A stretch of DNA of 64,000 nucleotides, taken from Symsagittifera roscoffensis (taxonomy: Eukaryota; Xenacoelomorpha; Acoela; Convolutidae). Position 1 is the stretch's first letter. The number at the start of each line of letters is the position of its first letter. The translations under genes and the position numbers were made by a program. The DNA is taken from the NCBI RefSeq assembly GCF_963678635.1, contig NC_087065.1:21273480-21337479 (forward strand). Direction: 5' to 3'. The notes beneath the pieces were generated by a model that saw only the letters and a list, made by a program, of their open reading frames with translations, did not search any database and was not told the origin of the DNA. Positions 28,141 through 41,125 of the stretch are shown in pieces.

Positions 28141-28465
28141 AAATAATTTTCCAATTTTCCAAAAAAGTTGAATTTCGGGTAAATATGATAACGGGTATAT
28201 CAAGGGTACAAAAAATGGGTTAACCTTAGAGGGTTGGACGGAGGGAAACAAAAAATCAACACCTTGTATGTATTCATTATTTTGTCGGTTTCAAATCGAC
28301 TCTAGCTCAATTTTGAAAAATCAAGGAAACTAATTAAACTCGGAAAAATTTTTACTGCTTGGCAATGTAGAATAAATAGCAAATATTTAACTCAAGTTCG
28401 CCATAGCGCGAAAGAAATGCAAAAGAGAGCGCGTAGAGGAATGCCTTTCAAATTGAGTTCAATGG

Positions 28466-28517
28466 CCAGTCGGAACATTGAAGGCGTCACCCTGATACGA
28501 CCCTGATACGTTTTGTT
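28466..28517 (+). repeat. 3'-end fragment of the Helentron-like family
   Basis: GCCAGTCGGAACATTGAAGG, a degenerate hairpin, a duplicated CCCTGATACG and TTTTGTT. Confidence 0.6.
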
Positions 28518-28925
28518 ATCTATGGTACCTGATTGCGGTATCGACCGTTTCAATCAAAATTTTTGTTTTGAGTAGTTACCTAGAAAATCGTTTCTTTCTT
28601 TGTGCAAAGCGAACAAACAACAATTCAGAGGTAGGCATTTGTTTTTATCGATTCTAAATTTTTTGAACTATTTGAACATTTGAAAGTTAGTGTGGTAAAA
28701 AAAATATCTTACGTTTGTGGAAGTAGCACGGACAGTTTCCATCATTTTGTATGTGAAAAAGCGAAAAGGAACAAAAACATGTTTCAGTGTTCTTTTCCCC
28801 CGTCCATCCTCAAGAAACACTAAGATATGTTGTTTTATTTTATTCAATACTTCTCGTCAAAGCCTTTCAGCAGTGATTTTTTTTACTGCGACTGCGGTAA
28901 TTTTACAACGCTTTCATGAGCCTTT

Positions 28926-29470
28926 TTGTTCCGACTTTCGATACGAAAGTAACGGAATATTTGTGCTCGGGGTGGGTTTTTTTTTCTTCAGACAAATTTC
29001 GACTTTTTAACTAGCCATTTTTGACGGAATTTTTTTATATCATTCAAAAGGTATTGTTAACCTGAGCTTAAATTTGAAAAAAAATAATTACCTGTGATCA
29101 TTTTTCGTAAAAGTGTGAGGGTTTAAAGATTGCCATTTTGGCCATTTTGACCAATTTGGGACAATTAATGCGCGATATAATTCGCGCTATTAACGCGTAA
29201 GCGGAGATTTAATCCGTCTTATAAATTATTCCAAATTGGTTGAATGAAGCTTATGTGCCATAATTGATTTGTTACAAGGAACGAAATCTATTTTTTTGTA
29301 CTTTATATGGCGTGTGGGGGGATGACTTTCATAAAAAATTTCAAATTTTAGAAAAAAAATTTACATTTCATTTTATTTCTTTTAATTTTTTATGTTATTT
29401 TTGCTGCTCCATAAACCTTAAAAGGCAGTCGGAACATTCAGGGCTTCGGCCTGATACGAGCAGTTTTGCT
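28926..29470 (+). mobile_element. Helentron-like non-autonomous repeat, copy 2
   Basis: A 545-bp copy. Its 5' terminus carries a perfect 7-bp-stem hairpin (ACTTTCG-ATA-CGAAAGT); the 3' hairpin is CAGG-GCTTCGG-CCTG. The internal GCGCGATATAATTCGCGC palindrome is present. Confidence 0.65.
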
Positions 29471-31950
29471 GTTTTTGTTTTCTAAATCAATTTTTGCAGG
29501 TGAAATTTTGATGGAACTTAGAAAAACTTCGAAGCAACTTTTGAAGATCTCAGTGAAAAAAAAACGAGCTCCTTGTAAAATTTTTAAACAAAAACATGGA
29601 AAGGTTTTGATTACGCGCATATTTGCTTAGAATTTAATTTTGTTTTTTTGTTGCTTTTTGGTACTCATGAAAAAAACAACTTCCTGGTTTGCGTAGAAAA
29701 ACAAACCTGATTTGCTAAATAAAGTCTAATAGAAAATAAGCAGAAACTAATCAATACTATTTGGTCATTGTTTCAATAATGGTCAAATTTTCTTTCAAGT
29801 TTTGGACAAATTGGATTAAAAAGTCTTACTGTTATGCTTTCCATTGGGCCACAAACAGAATGGTAAAAACTATAATACAAAGTTATATCGCCTAACGTAT
29901 AAAGTTATTGCCTAAACACTTGTAAAAGTAAATGGCTAGGCAAACTTATATAATGAATTTCCATTAATCAAGATTTGGATTCCAATCAAAAAAATAAAAA
30001 GTCCCAACTCAAAGATTGAATTTTGTCTAATTTTATCCTGAAGCGAAAGTCAATAAATAAGCTTGGGCTGGAAACAGCTGTTCTTTTACACCTTCTCTGA
30101 GTATAATGATCAATCAATTCAAATCAAAATCAAAGCCTAAAATCAAAATTGTAATAGTTTGTTTCATAGAGTATAAAAAGACTGTTACACGTAACTTTGT
30201 TTTAAGAAAACCAAAAAAATCATCACTTGCCATTGTAGGTTTCCGTGGCCCAATATCACAGCTTGAGAGTAAAATCATAGCAAGAGCGGGTGAATATAAA
30301 TTTTAAAGCTTTTCATGATACGAGAAACCTAAGAAGTTATTGATGAGTTAGATCTTCGGATTCTACAACAAGAACGATGCTCTTAAAAATTTTATTATTT
30401 ACGGACAATCCGAATTTTATGGAAACTTCTGAAACTTTAAAATTTTCTTTAGAGAAACTTGAGGTTATAATTTTAGGCAGTAGTTTGAAAACTTATCACA
30501 TATGGCAGTATCTCATTTTTGGCAGTAGTTTGAAAACTTATTGTATGTACAATACTTTTTCGATACAAAGTTTTTCTAATGCTCGAAACTATTTTTCAAT
30601 TTTAAATGATTCAAATGATACAAACTCTTTTGTGTTAAAAGCTGATCAGAAAGAAAACTAGCAATTGACACGTGTAATGATAAAAAAAGATATAAGTAAT
30701 CTTATAAATCCAGCAAAATGCTTCCAGCATTCAATTGCTTTCACCATTGAAATCCAGCATTAACTTTTTTAATCTCTGTTTCGCTGTTGACCTAAGACAA
30801 CTAATTTTGTACCATTTTATAGAATGAAATCAAAAAAGTTTGCGGAAACTACGAGCCGGTCTCATTCATACCTGTTATAATCAAACTTTTCTTAAAAAAA
30901 AGAGCGGCATCAGAATAACTAGGTTCTTGACAAAAGAAATTATAGAAACATCATTTTGACTATGGAATTTAAATTAATCAAAATAGTAGCATTATTTAAG
31001 ACGTATATAAGATGTAAGACACAACAAAAGCAAAAACTCAACAAAATGAGCCAATAGCGTCTATATTTATAAGTCTTTTTTGTACGTATTCCAGTTCATC
31101 GCACAAACGGCTATCAAAATCTGTAGTCAAAAAAGCAATTGAAAATGTTTTTCGGGACTCTGAGGCAAACAAATCTGCCTGTAAAAAATCCTCCTTGTAG
31201 TTTAATTAGCCTTCGCGTGGCCTTCTGGGCAGACAAAAAAATCTCTAAAATTTTTTTTTCACATTTGCTTAAAAAATGAAGAATCCATAAAACTATATAA
31301 AAGAGAAAAATTACAAATAATTTTTTTTTTAAAACAAAAAACATTATTGCAGACAACAGCCACTTTATGGCACTCAAAGTTAAAGTTATAAGCTACAAAC
31401 TTAGTTGGGAAATGAGCAACCTTTTATACCCCGCAGAGTTTAAACATGGAATCTCCAGAGCTCCTGGCAAAGAGTATTATCCCATCATAATTTCTTTCAA
31501 CCTAATAATCTAAGCAGTCTTTAAAAAGACTTTTTTGAGACCGGTATTGCTATGAGGAGTTGTATTGAACGCATAAAGAAGTAATGAAGTGTATCTCGTA
31601 TAGAAAAATGCATAAAAAATAATAAAGTGTATATCAATTCAAAGAGCTGAAGATTTCACGTTTTTTCAAGCCAAAAATTCTTTTTTCTCAAGTTGACTCT
31701 ATTTCAACAAATTATATTGAAACTAACACTTCAGGCTGAAAAATTACTACCGTGAAATCTTAGAATAAAATAATTCAATGGCTCAGCCAGAAAAATCAAA
31801 ATATATTTTTTTCTGAAGTAAGAAAAAATTTTTAGAAGAAAATTATAAGAAATTAGTTCCAGAATTTTTTTCACAAGAAGTAAAGCTAAAAAAATATATT
31901 TAAGTTGATGCAACAGTTTTCGTAGCTGATGCAATGTTTGAAGTGAGTTA
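29471..31950. other. Unassigned AT-rich stretch
   Basis: Only short, low-complexity open frames (e.g. 30106-30306, 30377-30661) without domains. A word (GGCAGTAGTTTGAAAACTTAT) is repeated at about 30476 and 30521. No gene called. Confidence 0.4.
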
Positions 31951-32475
31951 TTGTTCCGACTTTCGATACGAATATTTGTGCTCGGGGTGGGTTTTTTTTT
32001 TTCTTCAGACAAATTTCGACTATTTAGCTAGCCGTTTTTGACGGAATTTTTTTAATATCATTCGAAAGGTATTGTTGTCTTGAGCTCAAATTTGAAAAGA
32101 TATTTTACTTGTGATCATTTTTTGTAAAGTTGCGGGGATTTAAAGATTGCCATTTTGGCCAATTTGGGACAATTAACGCGCGATATATTTCGCGCTATTA
32201 ACGCGTAAGCGGAGAGTTAATCCGTCTTAGAAATCGTTCCAAATTGGTTAAAAGAAGCTTATTTGCCATAATTGGTTTGTTACAAGGAGCGAAATCTTTC
32301 CTTTTGTACTTTATATGGCGTGTGGGGGGATGATTTTCATTAAAAAATTCACATTTTAGAAAAAAAAAACTTTTTTGTTTTATTTCATTGATTTTTTAAA
32401 TGTTATTACTGCTCCATAAACCTTAATAGGCAGTCAGAACATTCAGGGCTTCGCCCTGATACGAGCAGTCTTGTT
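31951..32475 (+). mobile_element. Helentron-like non-autonomous repeat, copy 3
   Basis: A 525-bp copy with an intact 3' hairpin CAGGGC-TTC-GCCCTG. The right arm of the 5' hairpin and the bases after it (AAGTAACGG) are deleted. Confidence 0.65.
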
Positions 32476-33124
32476 CTAATAACTTTTCAAAATTGTAGAG
32501 TTAACGATTTACGCACTGATGGTAGAGAGTTACTTTTGAAGCATTTTTAAGCGGTTTTTAAGCAACCTGTAGGCTGAAAAAACACAATGCCAACTTTTAT
32601 TTGCTCTGAAGGCATCCTCGACAAGCTAACTGCTTTTTGATGGCGTATAATACAGAAACTATAAATTATTTGTCCAATTTCAGAGCAGAAAATCTGATCT
32701 TTAGCTTAAAAAATATGATAATGAGCAAATTTAACGTCTGCAGTTTCAAGCTCATAAACAAAACACGAGAAAAAATAAAACGAAGAGATCTACTATTTGA
32801 GAAAACTATTTTAGTTCTGGTTTAGTTGATGATAATAGAGCCAGCTGGTGTCAGAATAATCAGTGCATCTAACATCATGAAGGATGCTTTTGTTAGAGCC
32901 ATTCATCGATTTCATCTAGGTGACCAAGGAACACTGTTCTGAAATACAACTGGAGTGGCTGGTTGCTCTGCAACTAACCCTGATATCACCACTTAGAAAA
33001 AAAAACGGATCATTTTGAATTATTACTTGATTCAATTCAACATTTTCATCTGGTAGCTTGCTTTGTTTGAAAAAATAGACATCCAAATTGAAAGTTCCAA
33101 CGCTCCAGGCGCTGATCGCATTAT
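32476..33124. other. Unassigned stretch between two repeat copies
   Basis: A 62-codon open frame at 32637-32825 has no recognised domain. Nothing else is seen. Confidence 0.35.
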
Positions 33125-33645
33125 TGTTCCGACTTTCGTAACAAAAGTAACGGAATAATTGTGCTCGGGTGGGTTTTTTTCTTCAGACAAATTTCGACTT
33201 TTTAACTAGCCTTTTTTGAGGTAAATTTTTTATAGCATTCGAAAGGTATTAATGATCTGAGCTTTAACATGAAACGATATTTCACCTGTGATCATTTTTT
33301 GTAAGGTTATGGGGGTTTAAAGAAAGCAATTTCGGCCAGTTTGGGACAATTAAAGCGCGATATATTTGGCGCTATTAACGCGTAAGCGGAGATTTAATCC
33401 ATTTAGAAATCGTTCCAAATTGGTTGAAAGAAGCTTATTTGCCATAATTGGTTCGTTACTAGGAGCGAAATTTATCACTTTGTACTTTGGATGGCATGTG
33501 GGAGATGATTTTTACAAAAAAAATCTCAATTAAAAAAAATTTAGTTTAATTTTTTTTGTTAAGTTTTTTCATGTATTACTGCTCCATAAACCTTAAAAGG
33601 CAGTCAGAACATTCAGAGCTTCACCTTGATACGAACAGTTTTGTT
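33125..33645 (+). mobile_element. Helentron-like non-autonomous repeat, copy 4
   Basis: A 521-bp, more diverged copy. The 5' terminus has ACTTTCGTAACAAAAGT and the 3' hairpin is partly lost (CAGAGCTTCACCTTG). Confidence 0.6.
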
Positions 33646-33660
33646 TCTAGTTTCAATTTT

Positions 33661-33912
33661 AAGGAAAAAATGAAAAAGTATGAAGTCTATAGTCGTATCG
33701 GAAACGTATCTATTTGTTCCTACTTATGAAAAAAAAAACACCCCAAGCGTATATTTTCCTCACTGTCTTCGAAAGTGAGAACAAAAATGCAAATCAGAAA
33801 CGCGTTACAATTAGCGTTTTCTAATTTCATTTTTCAGGAAAAAATGAAAAACATGAAGTCTATTGACGTAGCGTATCGGAAACGTATGTAGTTGTTCCGA
33901 CTTATAAAAAAA
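33661..33912 (+). repeat. Direct repeat of a ~75-bp unit fused to repeat-family 5' ends
   Basis: AGGAAAAAATGAAAAA..ATGAAGTCTAT..GTATCGGAAACGTAT..TTGTTCC.ACTTAT occurs at 33661-33735 and 33836-33912, each time running into a TTGTTCC-type element start. Confidence 0.65.
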
Positions 33913-34118
33913 AATAAAAAGGAATGTACACCGGGAGGGTTTTTCTTTGATCAGTTTTGACAATTTAATATTTTCTAAAAGGTATCATTCATTTAAATGG
34001 AGAAGTGAAACTGTGTTTCACCTGAAAGAGTTTTGTGTTATAGGAGTTTGAGACCGTTCAGACAAGTTTAAGGACAATCGTACGTTCAAGGTATCAGCTT
34101 GATATGAGAAGTCTTGTT
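33892..34118 (+). mobile_element. Internally deleted Helentron-like copy
   Basis: About 227 bp: a TTGTTCCGAC start, a shortened interior with GTTTCACCTG, and an end with CAAGGTATCAGCTTGATATGAGAAGTCTTGTT. It abuts the next copy head to tail, sharing TTGTT. Confidence 0.5.
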
Positions 34119-34647
34119 GTTGCGATTTTCGTAACAAAAGTAACGGAATATTTGTGCTGGGGTTGGGTTTTTTCAGACAAGTTTCGACTTTTCAACACGC
34201 CATTTTTGACAGATTTTTGAATATCTTTCAAAAAGTATTGTTGTCTCGAGCTTAAATTTGAAAAGATATTTTACCTGTGATCGTTTTTTGTAAAGTTATG
34301 GATGTTGAAAGATTGCCATTTTGGCCAATTTGGGACAATTAACGAGCGATATATTTCTCGCTATAACGCGTAAGCGGAGATTTAATCCGTCTTAGAAATC
34401 ATTCCAAATTGATTGAAGGAAGCCTATTTGCAATAATTAATTTGTTACAAGGAGCGAAATCTATCACTACGAAATTTATCATTTTATTTGGCGTTGGGGG
34501 GGGGGGATGATTTTCACAAAAACTCTAAAATTTTAATTTTTTTTTTCGTTTTTTTTTAAATTTAATTTTTCCTTGTTATTACTGCCAATAGTCCTTAAAA
34601 TGCAGTCGGAACATTCAGGGCTTCGCCCTAGTACGAGCAGTCTTGTT
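34117..34647 (+). mobile_element. Helentron-like non-autonomous repeat, copy 5
   Basis: A 531-bp copy starting TTGTTGCGATTTTC and ending with hairpin CAGGGC-TTC-GCCCTA, GTACGAGCAG, CTTGTT. It directly follows the deleted copy in tandem. Confidence 0.65.
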
Positions 34648-34829
34648 TCAATTTCAAGCTGATACAATTAGCTTATTCTAGATAGCTATTTGGAAATAAG
34701 TCTGGGAAATTGTCAGACCCATAACTACAAAAAAAGTCAATAGTTTTTTTTTAAACATTCTGTCAAAAACAATTATTTCATTCACCGAAGGTGTTGAGAT
34801 CTGAAAAAAAATTCACACATGGAATACAG

Positions 34830-34910
34830 TGTTGATTTAAATTATCCAGACAAAACTAACAAAACTTGAATTTTCAAACGCGTTTTTCTCAAATTGGGTT
34901 AAAATTACAC
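34830..34910 (+). repeat. Fragment sharing MITE-like terminal sequence
   Basis: CAGTGTTGATTTAAATTATCCAGACAAA followed by CGCGTTTTTCTCAAATTGGG. Both words recur at 38922 onwards. Confidence 0.4.
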
Positions 34911-35188
34911 AAAAAGTGAACAGAACAAAACTTGCTTAAAATCTCACCAGAATTAATATAGTGTCATTTTTTCTCCGAAATTCTCAACAAAAACTTTACC
35001 ACAAAAATGGGTCATTTTGGATTTTTTCAATTAATTAAAAATTACGCTGAAACTACTTTGTTAATTGATGCGAAATTTTTATCACAAGAAGCCTCCGACA
35101 TAGCCCAACAAAGTTTAAGAAGGGTTAAATCTCCAAAAGTTTGCGCAAAATGTTTAAAATTGGTTTTTAAACAGAGATTCTGGGTTTT
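34911..35188. other. Unassigned stretch bordering the assembly gap
   Basis: A frame open from 35007 into the gap has a CAKC pair but no recognised domain. It cannot be evaluated because the sequence breaks off. Confidence 0.3.
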
Positions 35189-35388
35189 NNNNNNNNNNNN
35201 NNNNNNNNNNNNNNNNNNNNNNNNNNNNNNNNNNNNNNNNNNNNNNNNNNNNNNNNNNNNNNNNNNNNNNNNNNNNNNNNNNNNNNNNNNNNNNNNNNNN
35301 NNNNNNNNNNNNNNNNNNNNNNNNNNNNNNNNNNNNNNNNNNNNNNNNNNNNNNNNNNNNNNNNNNNNNNNNNNNNNNNNNNNNNNNN
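35189..35388. other. Assembly gap of 200 N
   Basis: Exactly 200 unknown bases, a size usually used as a placeholder, so the true distance is unknown. Confidence 0.95.
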
Positions 35389-37739
35389 AAATGAAGCGGA
35401 ATTTGCTAAAGAGGAAATTACAAGGAGGAAGTGTGGACCTGCCTCACTTCGATTGAAGATATCTTTTACCATCTTACCATCAAAAAGTGAAGGATAAATA
35501 ACCCAATGGCAATTACGGTTAAAAGGAAGTTATAAACGCATAACAATTACATACTTTTCATCACTGAAATCCACACTGAGGAAACGCGGGCCGGTGTTAC
35601 CAAAAATTTGTTTCGTGATGCCAGTAAAAATAATAACATCTATTTATTAAGACCACTGGCTAACTATAAACATTATTGGAGTTTTATAAAAGCCAGTAGC
35701 TATCGTTTGTTCATGGTCGGTGTATTCAATGCAGAATGTGTTTTATAGCTAGAGTATGGCACTTATTTTTGTGGCGGGGCTTCAGTTTTTTTTTATCAGG
35801 TAGCGTATTCATTTTTACCCGCGAATTTGGAGCCAAAAGTGAGAAGACTGTTTTGTCAGCGATTGAAAATTAAGGAATCTGTTTGGTTATTCCGGTGAAA
35901 ATTCGCTGGTTGACGCGCATGCTGGAATAACAATGAGGTTAGGTGGCTGAGTGATTACTCTCCAGGCAGGATAAGCCCTGAAAATAAGTGTCAATTGTTA
36001 GATTAATTTAAGGGCTATGCTCACATGGCGAGTGGTGGGAAGAATAAACCTTATTCTCTTTCAGATTAATTTTCCAATAATATTGATCGAGTTGATTGAA
36101 GGTGTTGTTTATTTGGAGATAGTCGCTAACAGGTTATAGAAATGCGTGCCGTGTGTTGATATGATAAATAATGAGCGCTGTTTCCACTTTCGTTTGCTGC
36201 GACCAAGAATTGCGTAAAAACGCAATCGGAACACTCGGTAAAAAAAGGAGAAGCCTTTCGGCCAACTAAATGAACCGCCGATTAAAATTAACAACAGATT
36301 AACTTCTCTTGTAATACCGATAGTATTATCAGTATGATTAATTTCAACCCAAATAAGGTAAATCTTCAACGTTTAACCCAAATAATTTTTTGCTTTTTGA
36401 AAAGTACAATTATCAAGGAATGATTTAAAATGTCCTTTCTTTGCCAAATTATCCACAGTTGACTTAATTCTGTCTGATACAAGTTACTACCACCGGAGCT
36501 AAAGATGTTTTCTAATGAAGGGGTACGATTGGGAGAGGGGGAGGGGGGTTTTGAGAGAGACAGAGAAGACAGAGGAGCGAGAAAGAGAGAGGAGATTGAC
36601 ACTGGGGGACAATGAGCATGGGGATGAGAGGGAATAAATTATTCAGGGCCAATCTCAAATTTCACTCTTTGCTATCCTCTCTCTCTACACACACAAGCTG
36701 GACATACGGAAATAATAGAGACACCGAATCAGCTCCGGTTTGACACGAATTAGGTATGCAACTGCTGTCACAGAAATGTAAGGACGAAAAGTCAAACTGA
36801 AAAAAAAACACACAATCGCGAAGAATAAACAATGGTTTGCATTAATCAAAAAATGATGAAGAAGCTCAAAACCAGGGAAACTCTTCAAAAAATACGTCTT
36901 TTTCTGATCTATGGCACAATAATTTGGTTAATAAGGTCCATTTCAAAATGCAGTTCTTATGATCTTGTAATGCAATTCCTAATTTATGAGCATTGATGAG
37001 CTCATTATAAAATATTTCAAAACACCAGGGGTCTTAGAAAAGGTACCGTGGTTTTTGAAGCAAGCATCTTTTACGTTCACGTAACTTTCATAGTTGATTT
37101 GATCAAAAACATTTTTAATAATATTACAATAGAACGTTTTTGGTTTTGTTGGAATGAATAGATATTGTTTCATAAAATTTAATTTAAAACGCTGTTCCAA
37201 ATTTTCAAAACATATCTTTTCCAATATCTATTTTTGTGACCCACTCTGAAAAACTGAGACGGAACTATGGCCTAGATTGGGTTTTTTGCGTGCTTTTGTA
37301 GGTCTTTCTTTGACTTTGTACAAGATCGATTGTGATTAAAAAACATCGTTCAAGTTGCGATACCGAAAAAGTTATCTTAGTGTCAAGAAAAAATGGACTA
37401 AACTATTGCTATTCAAATTACGTCGTGCAATAGAAATCCGAGTTGAGCTCGTTGGCTGTTGGCTCAATGGCATCCCATATCGGTGATTATACTGCGCTAA
37501 ATCACATATGGACTACAGCATGGGAAAATCATATCAATTAGTCATATATATTTTTGAATTGTTTTCAAGGAACCAGAAAACTTTGCCGTGAATCTCATTT
37601 TGATTCTATAATGCATCAATTGTGGCAAACTTGGACCTTTTTATGAAACAGTTATGATGCGATTCGTACACTAAAATTAGTTACACTAAAGTTACACTAA
37701 AATTTTCATTAAAATATTTCAGAAAGTTTTCAAAACTTA
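35389..37739. other. Unassigned AT-rich stretch with a purine-rich patch
   Basis: No supported gene. 36526-36600 is a GA/GGAG-rich tract on the + strand followed by CTCTCTCT and ACACACA at 36670-36695. - strand frames at 36109-36602 and 36685-37224 are short and lack domains. Confidence 0.4.
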
Positions 37740-37744
37740 TATAT

Positions 37745-37975
37745 GAAAAAACAGGTGGAGTATAATTCGAAAACTTTGTCGACTTTGTTTTCTTATGTCG
37801 ACCTATTGATATTCTGAGCTCTCCCAAATTTCTATAAGATCTCTACAAAGAGCGTCGCAGACAAATTTTGAAAATCGTTTTTAGGCGCTTTTTGGAAAGA
37901 AATGATTTTAGAAAAGGTATCCTGGTTTTTGAAGCTAGCATATATTGGTGTCCACACTCTTCCCCCTAAATCAGC
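37745..37975 (+). repeat. Dispersed repeat family 2, diverged copy
   Basis: TTCGAAAACTTTGTCGACTTTG..GTCGACC..GAGCTCTCCC..AATTTTGAAAATCG..GGCGCTTTTTGGAAA follows the order seen at 4415-4565. Confidence 0.55.
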
Positions 37976-38921
37976 TCTTGGAGTATATCATTAAACGCAC
38001 TGACAAAAATGCTTTTGAATTGGTTTAAATTCTTGATTTATTGAATTTGATTGAAAATGTACACTTAAGGAACCGGAATGAATTTTTACAAAATTGAAAT
38101 TATTATGTTCTGAAAACTTAGGATTGTTAAAAAATTAGTTTTGTAGTCCCATACATTAATATAGCTTAGCCAGTAATTTACTCTCAAATATGTGCAAGAA
38201 TTTGTCTGAAGAAAAATTTAGCTTACTGTTAGGTTGATGAATAGTCAGTTGAAGAAATTTTTGTACCGCAAACATTAAGTTTCAAGGTAATCCATTTAAA
38301 AATTTGCAATTGAAGGTTTAAGGCGGAAATTATTCAGTTATGTCTAAAAATTTCATCAAATGCCACTTTATAAATCATCATCATCAGCGCAATTCTTAAA
38401 GCGGATAAAAGTTGCAAAACTCAAATGGGAAAAAATACTTTCACTTCAAGCACCTTGCGTTGAATTATTCTTAAAATTTTTTCGATTCAAACATCATACT
38501 AATTGGAAATCAATTAAGTACCTTATTCTCTTTATTTCAAAGTTCAAAGCTTTTTATACTCAAATTCATTCAAATTGAATTAAATTGAAATCAAAACAGA
38601 ATAAAACATTGAAAATTCAAAATTTTAGATCGATTCAATATTACTTTTGATTTTTTAGTGTTAATTTTATAGATCAATTTAACTCAATATGTAATCAAAA
38701 TAAGCCCGTTTTGTTTGTTTTTTAAGTTTACCAAAAATCATTTCTATCAAAGCTGGAAGTTATAATTATGAGGAATTAGCGCAATCAAAAACACTGTTTT
38801 TTGAAACACTGTATAAGCAATGTTTTTAAAAAAAAATTATCAAGAAAAGCTGGTTTGGAATGGTTTTGACTTCAAATAAATTAATTTATTTAATTAGCAT
38901 TCCAATTCGCTTGATTGGGTA
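37976..38921. other. Unassigned AT-rich stretch
   Basis: No gene supported. A 72-codon frame (38360-38578) is Lys/Phe-rich without a domain. Confidence 0.35.
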
Positions 38922-39118
38922 CAGTGCTGACTCAAATTATCCGGAGAAATTGAAATTTAAAAGGCATTTTGCTCAAATTCGGTTGATTTTAGACAAGAAA
39001 TACTGAAGACTAATCTGGCTTCAGACAAATTTATCAACAAGATACTAAGCCAATTTGAGAAAAAGTGCGTTTTAAATTTCAATCTGTTTCAATTTGTTTT
39101 GAAATATTCGGGCTGGAA
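38922..39118. mobile_element. Possible small MITE with inverted arms
   Basis: A TA dinucleotide precedes CAGTGCTGACTCAAATTATCCGG. The arm at 38947-38982 (GAAATTTAAAAGGCATTTTGCTCAAATTCGG) is inverted at 39050-39086. A CAG start next to TA and an ATTATCCG-type terminus recall pogo/Tc1-mariner MITEs, but the right terminus is degenerate. Confidence 0.4.
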
Positions 39119-41125
39119 ATTTTACTTCAAAAACGATGAATTTTGGCTTTTTTTAATAAAAAAACTTCTCCAAACCTATTAATTCAGTTGCTGACAAAAC
39201 TATATCACAGCAATTCTTTTTCAGAGCCCAATAAAATTAAGATAGGTATAATTTTTTCAGCTTTATATAAACATAGTTTTGTTTTCATTTGATAACCAAA
39301 AAAGTCATTTTTGCAATGTAAAACACCAATTTTTAAACTAAAATTGTGAAATTTTGAACTAAAAACTTAAATAGGTTTGTAGTAATTTTTGATTGATTAA
39401 ACTAAATCTAAAACCTATCATTTTTGAGTGACTTTTTGGAAAATTTTAAGCAAGATTCTAAGCACATTAAGAAAGTTTTAAGCAAGATTGTTCTTCATCA
39501 GTTTTTGTCTAAAATTAAGCCAATTTGAGAAAAAGCGCGTTTTAAATTTCAAGTTTTTTTCATTTTGTCAGGAAAATTTACATTCTTCATTGTATTCAAT
39601 GTTTAATGTCGCCAAAACCACTGAAAATATTACGAGTATACGCAAAATTTCATCTCAATTCCAGCCAATACTGCTACGTGTCATAATGATTTTTTGTGTG
39701 AAAAAAAACACTCGTATCAGAAAACAACTTGATCAAAATTTATCATATGTCTAGTAGTCATTTCTAAGTACAATTATACAAATAATGAACGAAACGAGCG
39801 CCTAAAAAACAGCGACTCGAAAACATTCAACTTTCCAAGAAAAAACCTAAAATTTCGACCAGATCTTAAAATCTCATTTTGTTTTGCACTTCCTTCTCGA
39901 AACAAGCCTAGCTGGTGAGACCAAAATTAGCATTGAATGTTCTATTTAAAACAACACCAAGCAAAACAACATATTGATTTAAAAAGAAAACAAGGAAAAC
40001 TTTTTTCTTCGAATCTTTTACAAAATTGTTCCAATAAATGATTTGTTGTTTTGGCAGCCTTTAGATTATGAAATTAACAACAAAATTTTTACACGCTTTT
40101 TGACTTTCTTTCACAAAAATTGTTAAGACCTGAACAAATCTTGAGTTTTTTCAAGCTTATCAGTGCGCGGTCATTGAAAAGTCTATCTCTGAAAAGAGTA
40201 GCTAAACAAAATTTTCTAGTTAAACAGATTTAGATTTTGACTTTGAGAAAATTTTTCGGACAAAAGTTGAAATATTGTGCGGCTATGTCTGCAGCCCAAA
40301 TGATGATTTTCTGAAGCCTAGTAGGGACTGTTCTTCTTGCTTTATGTTTAATAAAATGTTGAGTTTAGGAGTCAAGAGCATGATTAGTTGTACTCTGCTG
40401 GAGATGCAAGACTTCATTCGACAGGATTTGGATGGTTCAATACAAGATTGTCGAAGCATAAGAGTGACGAAAAAGTTTTGGAGAATGATGTTTTAGAAAA
40501 TGAGTTTAACAAGAACCAAAAAAAAACCGTAATAGTGCAGTCTCTGACAACTAAAATAAAACCATTTGAAAATGTGTGTTTGAAATAAAACAAACAGTTT
40601 TCTAACAAAAACAAAACAGAAGTATATTTTACGATCAAAATACAAATCACGAGCAAAAATGGCCGGTTATTGTGCAAGTAGCAAAGAATTTGCAGGCCCA
40701 AGTCTTAAAAATACCACAAAAAAGTCTTTTCAAATAACGAAAAATCTGAACGAAAAAATACGACTTATGCATATTTGACATTCATAGTAAAAAATGTCAA
40801 CTGGAAACCAGTTTTGCAGAAAAATCATTAGAAAAAAAAGTAAATCGTTGAAAAAAAATTGAAACAAATTTTGAAACTCAAAAACTTTTGATTCCCAAAT
40901 TGGCAATAAAAAAATCAAAAATCTAATTTGACTTGAGTAAAAATAAGTTTTCACGGTTTAAATTAAGCATAAATAAGCATTTAAAAGCCTGCTTAGCCTC
41001 ACCTTAATAGCTTGAAGTTACACCAAGTGTGACTGAGACACTGAGATTTTTTTCTGGGCACTGAGATTTTTTTAATTATAAAAAGTCATTCAAATTACCA
41101 CTCAATATGATGTCACTCGACCCAA
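39119..41125. other. Unassigned AT-rich stretch
   Basis: Another copy of the MITE arm (CAATTTGAGAAAAAGCGCGTTTTAAATTTCAA) is at about 39520-39555. Short frames (39488-39754, 40275-40588, 40414-40701 on the - strand) show no domains. Confidence 0.4.

Noticed and set aside
35007-35456. 149-codon frame spanning the run of N
   Set aside because: The middle is unknown sequence; the two sides cannot be shown to be one frame.
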